A DNA stretch of 64,000 nt from Romanomermis culicivorax (lineage: Eukaryota; Nematoda; Enoplea; Mermithida; Mermithidae), in assembly GCA_963922205.1 (NCBI GenBank), contig CAWUHX010000013.1, positions 1,178,001-1,242,000 of the forward strand. The letters run 5' to 3'. The position numbers were made by a program, and so were the translations under genes. The notes under the pieces were generated by a model. The model ran no database searches. It saw only the letters and a list, made by a program, of their open reading frames with translations, and was not told the origin of the DNA. Each line of letters opens with the position of its first letter. The stretch's first letter is position 1. Of this stretch, positions 30,753 to 42,667 are shown one piece after another.

Positions 30753-30930
30753 CAGGGATTCTTTTTCCGCGCAGTGCCGATTCTTTTGGGATCGTCCGCA
30801 AAATTTTTGCAGAATTTTTCGCACAGAACGGAAACTTTTAAATGTTTTTAATAGTTTTCAATGGTGGTGCGGAAATTTCTTTGGCCGACTTCCGCAAGAT
30901 GCGGAACGACCAGTGCGGAAAAAAACCCAG
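30753..30930. mobile_element. 178-bp nested hAT-like MITE with TTCCGCA words
   Basis: It runs from CAGGGATTCTTTTTCCGC to GCGGAAAAAAACCCAG, with flanking 8-mers ACACAAAC (30745-30752) and CCACAAAC (30931-30938), 7 of 8 identical. Internal palindromic words TTCCGCAnnnTGCGGAA are repeated, the clearest near 30892-30905. Confidence 0.7.
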
Positions 30931-31419
30931 CCACAAACATAATTTTGGTGCCAGTTTATTAAATTCTTCTGCTATTAGCAAAGTGTCCAGCAGCCTAGAA
31001 AACCGGGAAAAGCCAGGGTAAAAGTTTGTTCCTGGAAAATATGGAAAAGTCAGAGACTTTTGATTTACATTGTTATGATGTAGTTGTTTTTATTGCAAGA
31101 TAAGCCCGAATTATTGCATGATAAGCCAATTTTCATTTTAAAAGTTCAAAACCTCAAAATTTCCCCTGCGCTTCGCACCGGTTGTAAGCATTAGTATCAT
31201 TAGTTGTCTGGTTTTAGCTAAAGTGCACATAGGAATCATTACTCAATTAACAGTTTTAGTGCATCTGTAGATCTGTTTCGTCTCTGATTAATATTTAACG
31301 CTTTTTGAGTAGTAATTGGAATTTCAACTTTTCTGCTGATATTATTATGTTGCTATAACGTTATCATTAATGAATATTAAGAAGCATGTTGGAAGCTTAC
31401 TTTTAGTTACAATGTCCAG

Positions 31420-31550
31420 ATACTGAAAGCTAGTAATGCAATGAGATTTACTGTTCTGATCGAAGAACAGCTAGAGCATAATACTTCTATGAGAGATGCT
31501 TTGTATGACATTAATTATTTTGTGCACGATGAAATTGAGACGGATACCAG
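31420..31550 (+). other. Exon-like open segment inside the 2.4-kb hAT element
   Basis: Between a tgtccag acceptor and a weak gttatt donor, one frame is open for 43 codons with balanced composition: it contains SNAMRFTVLIEEQLEHN and RDALYDINYFVHDEIETD. No family was recognised. It could be a captured host exon, a piece of element-encoded protein, or chance. Confidence 0.3.
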
Positions 31551-33012
31551 GTTATTCTATTTTTCTTGATTTTTAAACTCCGTTCATTTTGAAGTGATCG
31601 ATGCAGCGAGGTCACAGCCAAACTATCAAAATTATGGAAGGTTCGTTTGCTCTATTTAATAAATTTTTCCTTCATAATGCAGACGCTTTGCTGACCATTC
31701 CTTTCAATTTTTCGGTACCACTTTTAGTTTCAAGTTGTTTCCTGATCTGGTGGTCGACTTCAAATTTCAACATCAAATTCAAAATTCAACTTAAAATCAG
31801 TTTTTCAAAAAGATATTTTATATAACACGGCGATATGATTTAGGATTCTCCTTTTTTCAAAGGTATCGAGTTTTAAAATAGCGATTCCCCCAAGATAACA
31901 ATGATCCGGGGAGTTTATGATACACTTTGAGACAAATTTTTGTACTTCGTCAAACGTTAGGTAATGACAGATTCAATTGATATTCTAATGACCATTTAGC
32001 CACTAGATTCAGATTAGATTATGTTTCAGATACATAAATTTTATGTAGAGAGGAATAAAACAGGTACTAAAACCCTCCTTAAGGTGCATATAGTTAATCA
32101 TTCTAATTTGTAAACAAACTTTAATCATTCTAACTCGTGCACAAACAGCAGCTATAAAAGCTTTTCTGAGTAGAAACATGTTTAAAAAAATCTTTCCTAT
32201 TCGGAAAAAAATTTGGGAGCTTGACAGTCCACACAATGTGCATAGGAACGGACAAAGTTCATGCGTAAAGCACCTGTTTTTTTCACTCTGCGCTTTTTTG
32301 TGCCAAGCATGGCAAAAATAGCTACTCTCGACAAAAAAGAAGCCATTAAACAGTTGAAACGTATATACTTAAAGAAAAATAGACAGCTACTGAAACGAAA
32401 AATGTAGAAGTTAAACTGTCGAATACTGACGAAAATTTATTTTCGTGAAAAATGTTGAGCTCACGCATTGTAGAATCTAAAAAATATTGTCGAAATATTT
32501 TGAAATAAATTTCTTGGAATTTTTGATTATCATGTCTGCTTTATAATGTTATACATGATTACAGTTTCTGGTTAGTACTGGGCAATGAAAAAAGTTCTTG
32601 CTGGTCAAGGAATCTCTACTTTTTGGTGGTTGCCTGATTTCTGAATTTTACTTGAATTTTTCAGTCCAAAACTAACCGCTGTACACTTTGTGCCTGGCGT
32701 TTTATTAAGGTGTGTGCAAACGTTGCATTACATACAAGTTATAAACTATGTAATGCCGTTTATGATGCATGAGCATAAACAGAGTTGGAAGACTGTAGTT
32801 ATTCAATCGGTTCATAAATGTGTTATTTTTAGTGGATAAAATCTTGTAATAATGGAATTATGCGTCGTTTTTAAATATTCTAAAATATGTAAAGTGGTGA
32901 ATCATCTACTATGTAAAAATGGCGCGGTGTATAATTATTGGATAAAAAGAGGGCCGCTAAACCCGAGTTCGCCCAGGACCACTAAAACCCTAAGAACGGC
33001 CCTGTGTCTACA

Positions 33013-33474
33013 AATGCTAGAGCTGGCAGGATTTGGAACGTTTTACCTCCCGATATAAAATTTACTAATTTCCAAAATTTTAAAAAATGAAATAAAACAA
33101 GTGGACTTCAACGATCTTTTAAAGAGGCGCAAGCAAGGCTGTGCTACCTGAGTATGTCTTTCACGTAACCCAACATTTATATTTGTGTAACATTCAACAT
33201 TCATTTTTGTGTTAATTCAGTTCGTTTTTGTGCTCATCGACATACTCGAATAAAATATTATTATTATTATTGTTATAGCAGATGAATTCATGGGAAATCT
33301 ATTGTTTATATGCTTTCAACTGTTGTAGAACACCGATGTGTCGTTTGTCAGCTGAATGTGGCTTATTTGACTAGGACTGAGCAAGTTAGTGACTGAAAAC
33401 ACCTGAATGTTTGCGTATAAACCAAATCTGCAGAAAATAGTATTCCCGGTCACATTATAAACGTTTTTAGAAAT
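33013..33474. other. LINE-like 3' tail and AT-rich DNA
   Basis: At about 33150-33280 a sequence ends in CGAATAAAATATTATTATTATTATTG, an ATT-repeat tail like the one closing the LINE at 40705-42250, so this is probably a severely 5'-truncated LINE end. The remainder has no recognised content. Confidence 0.45.
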
Positions 33475-35485
33475 TAGCGATGTTCCTCGGATATTTTTTG
33501 ACATCCGGATATCCGGGTTATCGGAGAAGTCGGATATCCGGATATCTGGTGATATATATGTGACAAAATCGACTTGTGTCCACCGTTTTTGAATTTTATA
33601 AAAACTAAGCTTCTAGATTTTTTTGATGCCATCGTAGATGATGATAAATATTAGAATTATTTCTATTTTAAATTGTCTGACTTTGACGATCATCAAGTGA
33701 GAAAAAAAAACATATTTAAAAATTTATAGTCATGGGTCCTAAAAAAAACCATTTTGGAGAATTTAGGCTAGCTTTTTTCCAAATTTATTGCTTATATAGA
33801 TTGTTTATACTTTTTCTATAGGGCCATTAAAGGTCTATCGAACGATGTATACGAAAAGTTATAAGTATTAGTAGTAGTTGAGAAAAAATTAATTTAGCTG
33901 AGAAAGAAAAAAAAACCCACGATTTTCGAAAGTGGACCAAAAAAACCAATCGATTTTATGCGTTTTTTTGCATTATACGAAGTAGTTTTCAGTTTCTTCC
34001 GACTTATAGACCGTGTCAATACATTTTTTTCACATAAAAACATAAAAACGTTTTTCCAAATTTATTTTTCATCAAAATAACATTTTATATTTTACATATA
34101 TTCAGGTTCGACATTTTAATCATTCAGTGCTGCGCAAAAGGCAGCCCATTCGCGACAAATTTCTTAAATTTTTTTTTTCTTGAAAAAATTCTTAAAAACT
34201 TAAAAATCAATTCAATTCCAATGTTTTAGTAGATTACTTGCCCTGTTGAAATCACTCAAGTTAAAATCTAACCTTGAATAGACTTTGTAGTACGTTCACC
34301 TTTCAACTCTGCAATTTTTTCGCGCAACTTTGTACGGCTAAATTTTTTGTTTTCGACAGCTTTGCGTTCCGTTTTTTCTTTTTTCCAAAACGCTTCGTGC
34401 TGCAGCCTCAAGTTCTTCTTCCGTGTAGAATTTCTTTTTTTCTCATACTTGGTGTTGGGAATTTCGATTATTTCCAAATTATATGTATATAAGTTGTAGT
34501 TAGATGATTGAATCTGAAGAAAAGTGTTGGTTTTTTTTAGTTCCAAAATTTAAATTGGAAAATTCTTCAAAATGCATGACTGCTAGCGCAAAGTAACTTT
34601 ATTAATACATAATATATAATGTGTTGAACTATTTAAAAGAAAAACGGAGAAAAAATGAGGTGGTTTTTTTGGTTCCACTTGGTTTTTTTAAGGTTCACTT
34701 TGACATGCTACAGTAACCCTGTGAGTTGTTCATAAGAGTGAAAATTTTGCAGATATGTCGCCCTAAGGGGGGCTTAACATTCCCCAAAAAAGTTTCGCAT
34801 GATTGTGAACATTCATTCAACACAAGCTGTTGAAAGTATCTTGAAAAACAGCATTAAAATCAAACATTTTTTCACGTTTTCGCCATTTGCCAAATTCGAT
34901 TGAATGGTTCCTGAAACATAAAAATTTGTTTATACGTAGGTCCTAGCCTTAGAAGCAATGACACCAAGTTTGGTTTTCTCAATTACAATATTAAGCAAGA
35001 AAATGAATGGTATTTTTTTTGGTTCCACTTTCAGTGGTTTTTTTAGGACCCACTTTTATAAAATATCTGAGTAATTCATGTCACCTAAGAAATGGAACTG
35101 TTAATGTAGTCAGATGATCAGACGAAGAAAATCACAATAAGAACCTAAAAAACAAACAGAAAATGTCAACCACAAGAGATGATAAACTGAAAACAAAGAC
35201 AAAATCGGCAAGTTTGTCAATAAAAACACAACATGCTTATCATTGAATGTCTGGGTATCAAGTGCGGATTTAGGGGGGGCGGGGTTGGCTGCCCCCCCCC
35301 CGAAACTTTTGAAATACGATTTTTTTCTGTATACCTATAGGCAAATTTGAAAAATTTTTGGAAAAATACTCAATTTTGAGCATCACCCCCCTCAGAAAAA
35401 ATTTCTGGATCTGCCACTGCTGGATATCCGGATATTTTTTCATATACGGATGTCCGATTCTCCGGATATCTGACGAATATCACTG
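33475..35485. mobile_element. Probable hAT element with GGATATCC words
   Basis: The left end TAGCGATGTTCCTCGGATAT and right end (inverted CAGTGATATTCGTCAGATAT) are similar, and both are followed by arrays of GGATATCCGGATAT words. Flanking 8-mers (TTAGAAAT, TTAAAATG) agree poorly, so the duplication is not convincing. Inside are inverted pairs of GTGGGTCCTAAAAAAAACC near 33725 and 35035, and a Lys-rich minus-strand frame at 34268-34546 of unknown meaning. Confidence 0.55.
35259..35419. mobile_element. 161-bp hAT MITE nested in the GGATATCC element
   Basis: The left end CAAGTGCGGATTTAGGGGGG and right end CTGGATCTGCCACTG are imperfectly inverted. Flanking 8-mers CTGGGTAT (35251-35258) and CTGGATAT (35420-35427) match 7 of 8. 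Opposed G and C runs lie inside. Confidence 0.7.
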
Positions 35486-37155
35486 TTAAAATGTGAGAAA
35501 TTTTGAAAAATGAGGAAAAAATTTAGGGTATGGTCAGATTTTTTCCGCACGGTACGGACTTTTTTGGGTTGTGCGAAAAATTTTTTGGGCATTTTACATA
35601 CAGAACACTGTTTTTTTGTACTCGACCCGTTTGTACTGGTACCGACGACTGTCTAAAATTTGTTTGTACTTCATTGGTTAGACTGTGATTAATATATCAA
35701 ATTGAATTTTCATACCAGAAAATTGTTTGTACCAGTACAAACAAGGCCCAGATTTTTATTTGTACTCAAGCCAAAAAGTCTGTAAAGTACAAAAAAAAAC
35801 TATTGTACAGAATGAAAATTTTTTTGGGCGTTTCTACTGCCAGCATTGATGAAAAGGTGCATTTTGGTGTAATTTAGAAGGTCAAAATCTCAAATCTTTC
35901 GGGCGCCCTGCACCGACAAGGACAATAATTTATAATATTCACTACAACTAAGCTGACGCACAGCCAAAAAAGAATTTAGTTTGATTTCTCGGTTATCCTT
36001 GATTGTTTCCATGTATCTTCTATGTCTCTACTAGAGTGAGTAAAACGTCACTTTATAGTGAGAATTGGAATTTTCATGATGAATATGAGTTTGACGATTT
36101 TTCCCACATTTCTCCATACATTTATTTAATGCTATCATTTTTATAGGGAAAATCTAAACTGAGAGTATTACAAATTATCTCTAGAATACATTTTCCAACA
36201 TGTCAGGAGCTCCTGTGTTCAAAAAATTTCCCGGTGCTACGCACCAGAAAAATTAAACCTGCCTGGTTTCCATGATTTGCAGTTCCTCATTTCATTTATC
36301 CATCAGTAATCTTCAGTATTCGGTTAGGATTTTGTTGGAAATTGAGGTCTTTATTTCTCTTGCTTAAGGTTTTCTGAGCTTTGTGAACACAAATTTTGTC
36401 ATTGAGAAATGATGAATACACGATTTTCGATGATGATGTAAAGCTCTTATTGAGGGATAAGGTCTGAAAAGACTCATTCTCCAGCATTCTTGAATATCAA
36501 AATCTAGAAATTGAGTCGATTGAAAAATCAACTGAAATCTGAAAATCTTCAGCTTTAATCACAGAAATAACAGCATCAACTATTAATTTTGCTCAGTCAA
36601 CCTAAAATAATGTTTTTGAGCCAGAAAAACGGATACTTTTCATGATCTTCCTGGCAATCTACGATTTTCGCTCATTTCATAGATTTTTAAAATGATTTCA
36701 TCTTTGAAAGGAAAAAATTTTCGTGTGCAGAAAAAACTTTGGGGCATTTCTGCACGGTGCAGATGAAGGTGGGCGGAAAAAAACCCTGGATGTATTTCAC
36801 GTGAAAAAATCTTCGAGGAAAAAAACCGTGGTCGGCCCAAAAAAATTAGGCAAAAAGCATACCTGTAAGAGGTCCGATCAGTTGGGGTGGGAACCCGAAC
36901 TTTTATGGTGAGGTAACAAAATTCTCAAAATTCTGGCAGTCCCCAACATACCTGTAAGAGTCCGACCAGTTGGAGGGGGGGGGGGTAAAAAATAAATTTT
37001 GGCATGGAGGTCCTAAAATTAAGGGGGTTGAAAAAATTTTGCAAATTTTTGCAAAAAAGGCCAAAAAGCTACTTTTTTCCCAAATTTTCCGAGTTTGGGG
37101 TGTGGGTATAGGTTTGACCAAGTTGAGGGGTCCGACATTTAGGTATAGGGTTCGA
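35486..37155. other. Mosaic of repeat ends, no gene
   Basis: It contains word-bearing hAT-like ends: TTTTTTCCGCACGG near 35540, CACTGTTTTTTTGTACTCG at about 35606 with TTTGTACCAGTACAAAC near 35724-35740, and GCAGAAAAAACT / TTTCTGCACGGTGCAG near 36725-36765 ending GGCGGAAAAAAACCCTG. Two CATACCTGTA MITE starts lie at 36858 and about 36949. No complete element could be delimited by TSDs. Confidence 0.5.
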
Positions 37156-37334
37156 CTAACTATCAACAACTGTTTCAGCAAATTCATTGTCATCGTGAAT
37201 TTCGGGTTCGGCTTGAGCAGATGTTCCAACTTTGTCAGAATGTACATTTTCATGACTAATGAGATACTCAGGATTTCTCTTCTTCGGGTTAATGCAGAAA
37301 AAGTCTGTTAATTTTTGTGAAGTTGCCATAATTT
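37156..37334 (-). pseudogene. hAT (ZMYM/TTF-type) transposase N-terminal remnant
   Basis: A minus-strand frame starting at ATG 37334 reads MATSQKLTDFFCINPKKRNP followed by an acidic stretch. The KLTDFF...KKR start is typical of the low-complexity leader of ZMYM1-like hAT transposases. The 1748-bp hAT at 37366-39113 is inserted just upstream, and nothing further of the gene was found. Confidence 0.4.
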
Positions 37335-37589
37335 GTGATGTAGAACTAGGAAATAAGGGAGCATGCACTGTTTTTTTTGTACAACACCCCTTTGTACTTG
37401 TACAAAGATTGAAGTCAAAAGTCTTTGTACATTTTAATTTTTCTTTGTACAAAAAAATTTTTGTTTCGTAAATACTTTTTAGTAATCCTGAACCCAGTGA
37501 TAACGTTGGTTTGAGATTTTTGAGCACTGAAAGGACAGGGAGGAAATCAAAACTACAAGAGAATTTATGTTCAAATTTTTTTATCAGAA

Positions 37590-37860
37590 GTTAGGTTAGG
37601 ATCAGGAATATTTTCAGGTTTGGTAGGAATAGAGGAAAAATAATCATTTAGCAAATCAGTTATTTGTTTATCAATAGGACTGATGGCAATGTCTCTATAT
37701 TTAAGATCAGGAATACCTAGATGCAGAAAGTTTACTATTCACATACTGATAAAATTGGTGTAACTCTCCAGCCTCAACAAGATTCATCTCTTTCATTATT
37801 TGATGTCTTTTAGTTTCTGATCTCAATATTTCTAGGTATGCTTGGATGCATTCAGGTTTT
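37590..37860 (-). pseudogene. LINE reverse-transcriptase linker fragment
   Basis: Minus-strand frames read ELHQFYQYVNSKLS and, after a frame change, ISPIDKQITDLLNDYFSSIP. These match the segment between endonuclease and reverse transcriptase of jockey/CR1-type LINEs (FW.YVNSK..., then A..LN.YFSSVF). The fragment is short, frame-shifted and sits inside the hAT element at 37366-39113. Confidence 0.5.
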
Positions 37861-38098
37861 TTGTACAGGCCAGGTTGCCATGTGCAACTTGGGAGAAAAT
37901 TTTAGTGGCACAGATAGATTTTTGGTCGCTCGCTCTAAAATCAATAAATAAGCTGTCAGGAGCTAGCTTTCTTAAACCTCATTTGATTCGCATCGGTTTT
38001 CAACTTTCAGAACTCAATTTTCTGAATTTTGGAATTTCGAACATCAGGATTCAATTTTGTATGCAGCTACGACGACAACATTGACAATAGCTCGAGAC

Positions 38099-38992
38099 CA
38101 CCGTTTTTTTTCCTCGAAGATTTTTTCCACATGAGAACCGAACCCAAAATTTTTTTCCTCATTTTCCAAAAATTTTCCACATTTTTAAAAACGCTTACAA
38201 TGTGGCTACGGATGCTTTTTTATGCATTTTAGGAGCATACCCAAGCATTTTGTTGTATTTGTAGTCAGAAACCTGCAAAAATGAGGAAAAAAATTGAGAA
38301 AATTCTGCTTATGTTAGTCAAAAAGAGCTCATGAAGAATATATTGGTGTTCTATAGGAGTGGATAAAGCAAGTTAACGATAGAGTTATCGTGAATTTATC
38401 TGCTATCAACATTTCTGTGATTCCGATTAGAATCATCTAATTTTATTTAGTTCTTGGTCCGGCGCGTAGCGCCGGAAAAATTTTCGGGTTTTTGTATTCT
38501 AAAACGCATGAAAAATAAATCTCTCCAACAGATAATTCGTGAACAAATGTTTTAAAATCGCGTTCTAGAGTAATGTCTTCAATTTCCACCTTCAATAAAG
38601 GCAAAAGTTCAGATTGCAAACGTTTAAAAAATTCCAATCATCGAAAGAAAAAATTGAGAGACTTGATGAAAAATCTCTATTTTTGGCGACATAATTGACT
38701 GTAAACGATCAGAAAATGAAACGAGCTAACTTGATTGATAGAAACTGTTGAGCATTAATTAGTAAGTCGAAGTAGATATGCAAACTGCCGCGCCTGATAG
38801 AATAAAATTTACCCATGACTGGCGCGAAGCGCCGGAATTTTTAGATTTTAACCTGTTAAAGTCTACCAAAATGCATCTTTTCGGTTTAGGGTTCCCCAAA
38901 ATTTTTTCCACAATGAGAACCATACCCAAAATTTTTTTCCTCATTTCGAAATTTTTTTCCTCAAAAGACCCCATTTGAGGAAAAAAACGGTG
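38099..38992. mobile_element. Nested hAT element with CCTC words
   Basis: It starts CACCGTTTTTTTTCCTCG and ends GAGGAAAAAAACGGTG; flanking 8-mers CTCGAGAC (38091-38098) and CTGGAGAC (38993-39000) match 7 of 8. Words TTTTTCCTC / GAGGAAAAA and TTCCACA repeat inside, with GC hairpins at 38459-38475 and near 38820. About 23169-24000 is a related copy that has lost its right end. Confidence 0.8.
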
Positions 38993-39411
38993 CTGGAGAC
39001 TGATGTACATCGTTCCTCCTGGAGAAAAAAATCTTCGTACATGTACAAAGATTGTCAAAATTTTTCTTTGTACAAGGGAAAAAATCTTTGTAGAGTACAA
39101 AAAAAAAACAGTGGGAGCATGCAATCGTTGTTGGAAAATAATAAAGCAATAAGGTACTTTCTAGAAAAATAATCCTAATCTAAGGGATTTTCTGGAAAAA
39201 TAATCACAGCTGACAATCTTACATAAAAGTGTGAACTACTTGAACATCAAAAAAATTTTCGCCAAAGTGATGCCAAAGCACTGTTTCTTTTTCCCTGCTA
39301 GCCTTTACCCCAAATGGGGAAAGAGGGCAATTTTTCGTCAAAAAATGCTCACAGACGCTTTATTTAGGTGTTTTAAGCGTTTTCAAACCTTCTGGTATTT
39401 TTAGAGCCATT

Positions 39412-40256
39412 CATGGGCGTAGCGAGAGGGAGGCGGGGGGGGGCGGCCGCCCCCTCCTTGGAAAATCCTAATTTTCTTCGTAAAATGAATATCATTTGCG
39501 CTTAAGAGCCTATAGGTGCTTACTGCTTTGCTTACCTTAGCTGTCATCTGATTCATTTTAGCATTGGTGTAGATAGGTACTGTATTGATGTCCATAATTA
39601 TTTTCAAAGAAAGTTTCGCGAACATAAATTTTTTGTGTACATTTAGCTTGAACATTTTTGTTACCACTTACACGATATACATATTTACTTTTACTCAGTG
39701 ACACAACGCTCATAAAAAAATTTTTACTGTTCAATTCAGGTTTAAATAATATTAAATATCAAACGCAGACTAGAATTATTTGGTTTTGGACCCAGGCCAG
39801 TGAAAAGAATTGTTGTAAACATTCCCGAAGGTGACAATGAACCCATTCCTCTTACAGACGGAAGTTCGATTGGCATCGAAGCTAATAATGCCACTGAAGC
39901 TGCAACTGAGACAACTGTCACTGAAGCGATTCCGACTACAACTGAGGCAACTGAAACAGACATTGGATTGTACGTTGGTAAACAAACATCTGATCGGCAA
40001 AAACTTGCATAAGATTTGAGTGGGATATTCTAACAAAGTTGTATACTATCATTTCAAAAAATCTAGACTCATCAAATACAAATGGGTGCCAAAAAGCAAC
40101 TTCAATATGCCTTTCTCAACTAGAACTTCGAAAGGCAAAATCGAAAAGTGGTTCTTCAAACTTGAACATTTTGATAAGTATCCTTACACTTTTTACCATT
40201 TTTGATTTGAAAAAAATTTCCGCCCCCTCATTAGAAAAATCCTGGCTACTCCCCTG
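39412..40256. mobile_element. 845-bp hAT element with transposase remnant, TSD GAGCCATT
   Basis: The left end CATGGGCGTAGC and right end GGCTACTCCCCTG are imperfect inverted repeats; perfect 8-bp TSDs GAGCCATT lie at 39404-39411 and 40257-40264. From about 39780 to 40205 frames read GPRPVKRIVVNIPEGD, DIGLYVGKQTSDRQKL and WVPKSNFNMPFSTRTSKGK, then KWFFKLEHFDKYPYTFY. These match the TTF-type zinc-finger leader of ZMYM1-like hAT transposases (W.P...y.FP.s...gk.R.F...WL..YpWl.Y). The frame is broken and the catalytic domain is missing. Confidence 0.8.
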
Positions 40257-40704
40257 GAGCCATTAATTCATTAAAATTGAGGGAAAAAATGGAAATTTTT
40301 GAGTTTGAAGTCTGATTTACTAGCATTGTGAAACAAATTTTCCAGCAAACTATCCAAGGGCATAATGACTTTGAATTACATGAGAAACTGACGGTTAAGT
40401 CCTATATGATGACAAGTGAGTGTCGTAATTTCTAGAATTTATTATTTGAAAAATTGATAAACCGGTAATTTATTCATAAACTTTCATGAACTTGGCCTAA
40501 AAGATATGGGTAATAAGAGTAGAAATTTTCGAAAACAACTACTTCCATGAAGCTTTTGAATTGATTTTAAGTTAAGAAAGGAATAATCACTTCAAAAAGT
40601 CTAGATTACTAGATGTATTGATCTTTCTCGAAAAATGTGTGAATCGAAAAATGCGGATCTCCATTAAATTACAAGGTAAAATATTGAAGATTACCAATTA
40701 AAAC

Positions 40705-42250
40705 TTTCCACAGGGAAGTGTGTTGTAGTGTGTTTCCGCCGATTTTCTTATACATTTGTAAATTTTGTCGATTTTCATACAAGGCCCGTAGGTATAAAGT
40801 GGAGTGAGCGACGCGGACCATTGACAGTTGTCTTACTATAGCGCATGTCGGCAGGCATGGGTTTGGGCTCTCTCTTCAGTATTCACATTGTTATTATGGG
40901 TATATTTTCTACACGTACTCGTTTGCCTCCCAGTGCGCCCCGCCTTTCTTTATGTTTTTCTCATAGCATTTGGGAGTGATTATTGCCTCACCCATCTCGT
41001 GTTGTACTAGTAAGCGTACTTTTGTGTCAGGTAAAATTTTGGAGGGAATTCTCCTTTCCACCTTTCTTTATTTAAATTGGGAGATGGATTAAGGACGCAA
41101 CCTTTCCTTAATCTGTGGGTAATTAGTGTCAGGTTTAAGTACATTAATTAAGTTTAATCGGATAAGCGTGAGCATTGGAAATATGTGCATTAAGGATGAA
41201 CCCTGGAATCCCACTCCTGCCTAAAACAGCCCCCACTCAAATTCAAATACAACAAAGTAACAAAAATGTGAAACTTCTTTTGTTTGCTGATGATGTTAAG
41301 CAGTATGCTGCTTAAACATTTTCTCTGGAAACTCAAGACTTATTAAATAAAATATATGAATGGTCTGTCATATGGCAATTACCTGTTTCTATTTCAAAAT
41401 GTACAACTAGTCATTTTGGTAGGAACAATCCTAGAAATAAGTATTATCTTAATGATGTGCCACTTACAGTTGACGTAAAAGTCAAAGATTTAGGTGTTTT
41501 AATATGTGACAACCTCAAGTTTTCTGATCATATTTCAGGTGTGATTAAAAAAGCTTATTATGTTATCACCTTACTTTTTAAGGTTTTTAAGTCTGGACGT
41601 ACTGATCAGATTCTCAAGGCTTATAAAGTATACGTTCAACCTATTTTAGAATATGCCAGCTGCGTTTGGTCACCTCATCTTGTAAAGGACATGAAGAATG
41701 TTGAAAAAGTACAGAAATATTTCACAAAGAAACTTTTATATTTTCCCAAGGATATGAACTTTGATGATAGACTTCAATTTTTAAATCTTGAATCATTAGA
41801 ATACCACCAAATTTTATTTAATTTATGTCATGTGTACAAAATTATTCATGGTTTCATAGATATGCCAACTAAAAAATTACTTTCTTCCTCAAATGTTATC
41901 AAAACAAGACATCCTCACAAATATAAACTTTCGATTCCAAAATGTTAAACAGATATTCGTAAAAATATTTTTAAGCTTCAGGTTATACAAATTTGGAACC
42001 AGCTTCCTCAGTCTGCTATCATGTCATCTAATGTAACATCCTTCATGCATCATCTGAAAAATGTAGACAAACAAATTTTATTGGGTGATTAATTAGGCGT
42101 CTGTGTCAGTGCATTTTTTCACTTTCAGTCACCTGGATTATTACACTATATTATCCGTATTACATTTTTTTCTATCAATTGTTTTTTGCTAATCGTTTTT
42201 TTGTATTCTTTTTTACAATCGACTATTGAATAAAATATTATATTATTATT
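40705..42250 (+). mobile_element. Internally deleted LINE, TSD ATTAAAAC
   Basis: 8-bp direct repeats ATTAAAAC at 40697-40704 and 42251-42258 bound the insert, which ends in an ATT-repeat tail, as expected for target-primed retrotransposition. The first 500 bp are non-coding and look like a LINE 5' region. It then jumps straight into the C-terminal half of a reverse transcriptase at 41271, so the endonuclease and early RT are missing. The same host repeat without this insert exists at 24300-25070, which confirms the boundaries. Confidence 0.85.
41271..42092 (+). pseudogene. LINE reverse transcriptase, C-terminal half
   Basis: The frame begins KLLLFADDVKQYAA, with the FADD catalytic motif of non-LTR reverse transcriptases, and continues through IYEWSVIWQLPVSISKC, VKDLGVLICDNLKFSDHI and YVQPILEYASCVWSPHL. 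It closes with the IQIWNQLP segment typical of jockey/CR1-type ORF2 C-termini. Two in-frame TAA stops (41313-41315 and 41946-41948) inactivate it. The final stop is at 42090-42092. Confidence 0.88.
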
Positions 42251-42325
42251 ATTAAAACATGCGATAATACATTTAAAATGATGAAAACTATTATAGATTA
42301 AATAATAAGTGAGGGTAGACATGCC

Positions 42326-42667
42326 AAACTTTTTCTTTCTCAATTTTGAAATTTAAAGTTATTCCACCCTAGAGTTTATTTTTCACCTTGAGTCGATCCA
42401 ATTATCGCACGTCTAACTCATTTAAATTGTGTAAATTGAAGTATAACTCTAATGCTTTAAAACATGACTTTTGCTTGCGGAATATTGATGTTTGGAATTC
42501 CTTACCTGATGAGATCACTCATTCAAATAATATGCCCAGCTTTTGATCTAAATTGAGTATTTTTTAAGCTCAATTTGCACGTGCTTTTGTTATGTCCATG
42601 AGCTATTTTGTATTTACTCTTGTGTTTTCTTCGCATTTAATAAATTTCTTTCTTTCTTCCAAAAACT
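42326..42667 (+). mobile_element. Second LINE 3' end, TSD CATGCC
   Basis: A 342-bp insert is flanked by CATGCC at 42320-42325 and 42668-42673. A frame around 42480-42540 reads LRNIDVWNSLPDEI, the W.LP signature near the C-terminus of LINE ORF2. The insert ends with a TTTCTTTCTTTC tail. It interrupts the same older repeat that hosts the LINE at 40705-42250. Confidence 0.7.

Larger units (their letters stand above)
30612..33004. mobile_element. 2.39-kb hAT-type element, TSD TGTCTACA
   Basis: The left end CAGAGCCGTTCTTAGGG and right end CCCTAAGAACGGCCCTG are inverted; perfect 8-bp TSDs TGTCTACA flank at 30604-30611 and 33005-33012. A palindromic GGGCGGCCGCCC run sits just inside the left end. 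A smaller element is nested at 30753-30930 and an exon-like open segment at 31420-31550. The interior is otherwise AT-rich and shows no transposase. Confidence 0.87.
37366..39113. mobile_element. hAT element with GTACAAAG words, TSD GGAGCATG
   Basis: It starts CACTGTTTTTTTTGTAC and ends GTACAAAAAAAAAACAGTG, with perfect 8-bp TSDs GGAGCATG at 37358-37365 and 39114-39121. Subterminal palindromes CTTTGTACTTGTACAAAG (left) and CGTACATGTACAAAG (right) recur. It carries a LINE fragment (37590-37860) and a nested hAT (38099-38992). Confidence 0.9.

Noticed and set aside
33475-35485. Confident hAT call with an 8-bp TSD for the GGATATCC element
   Set aside because: The flanking 8-mers TTAGAAAT and TTAAAATG agree at only five positions; the element is kept as probable without a TSD claim.
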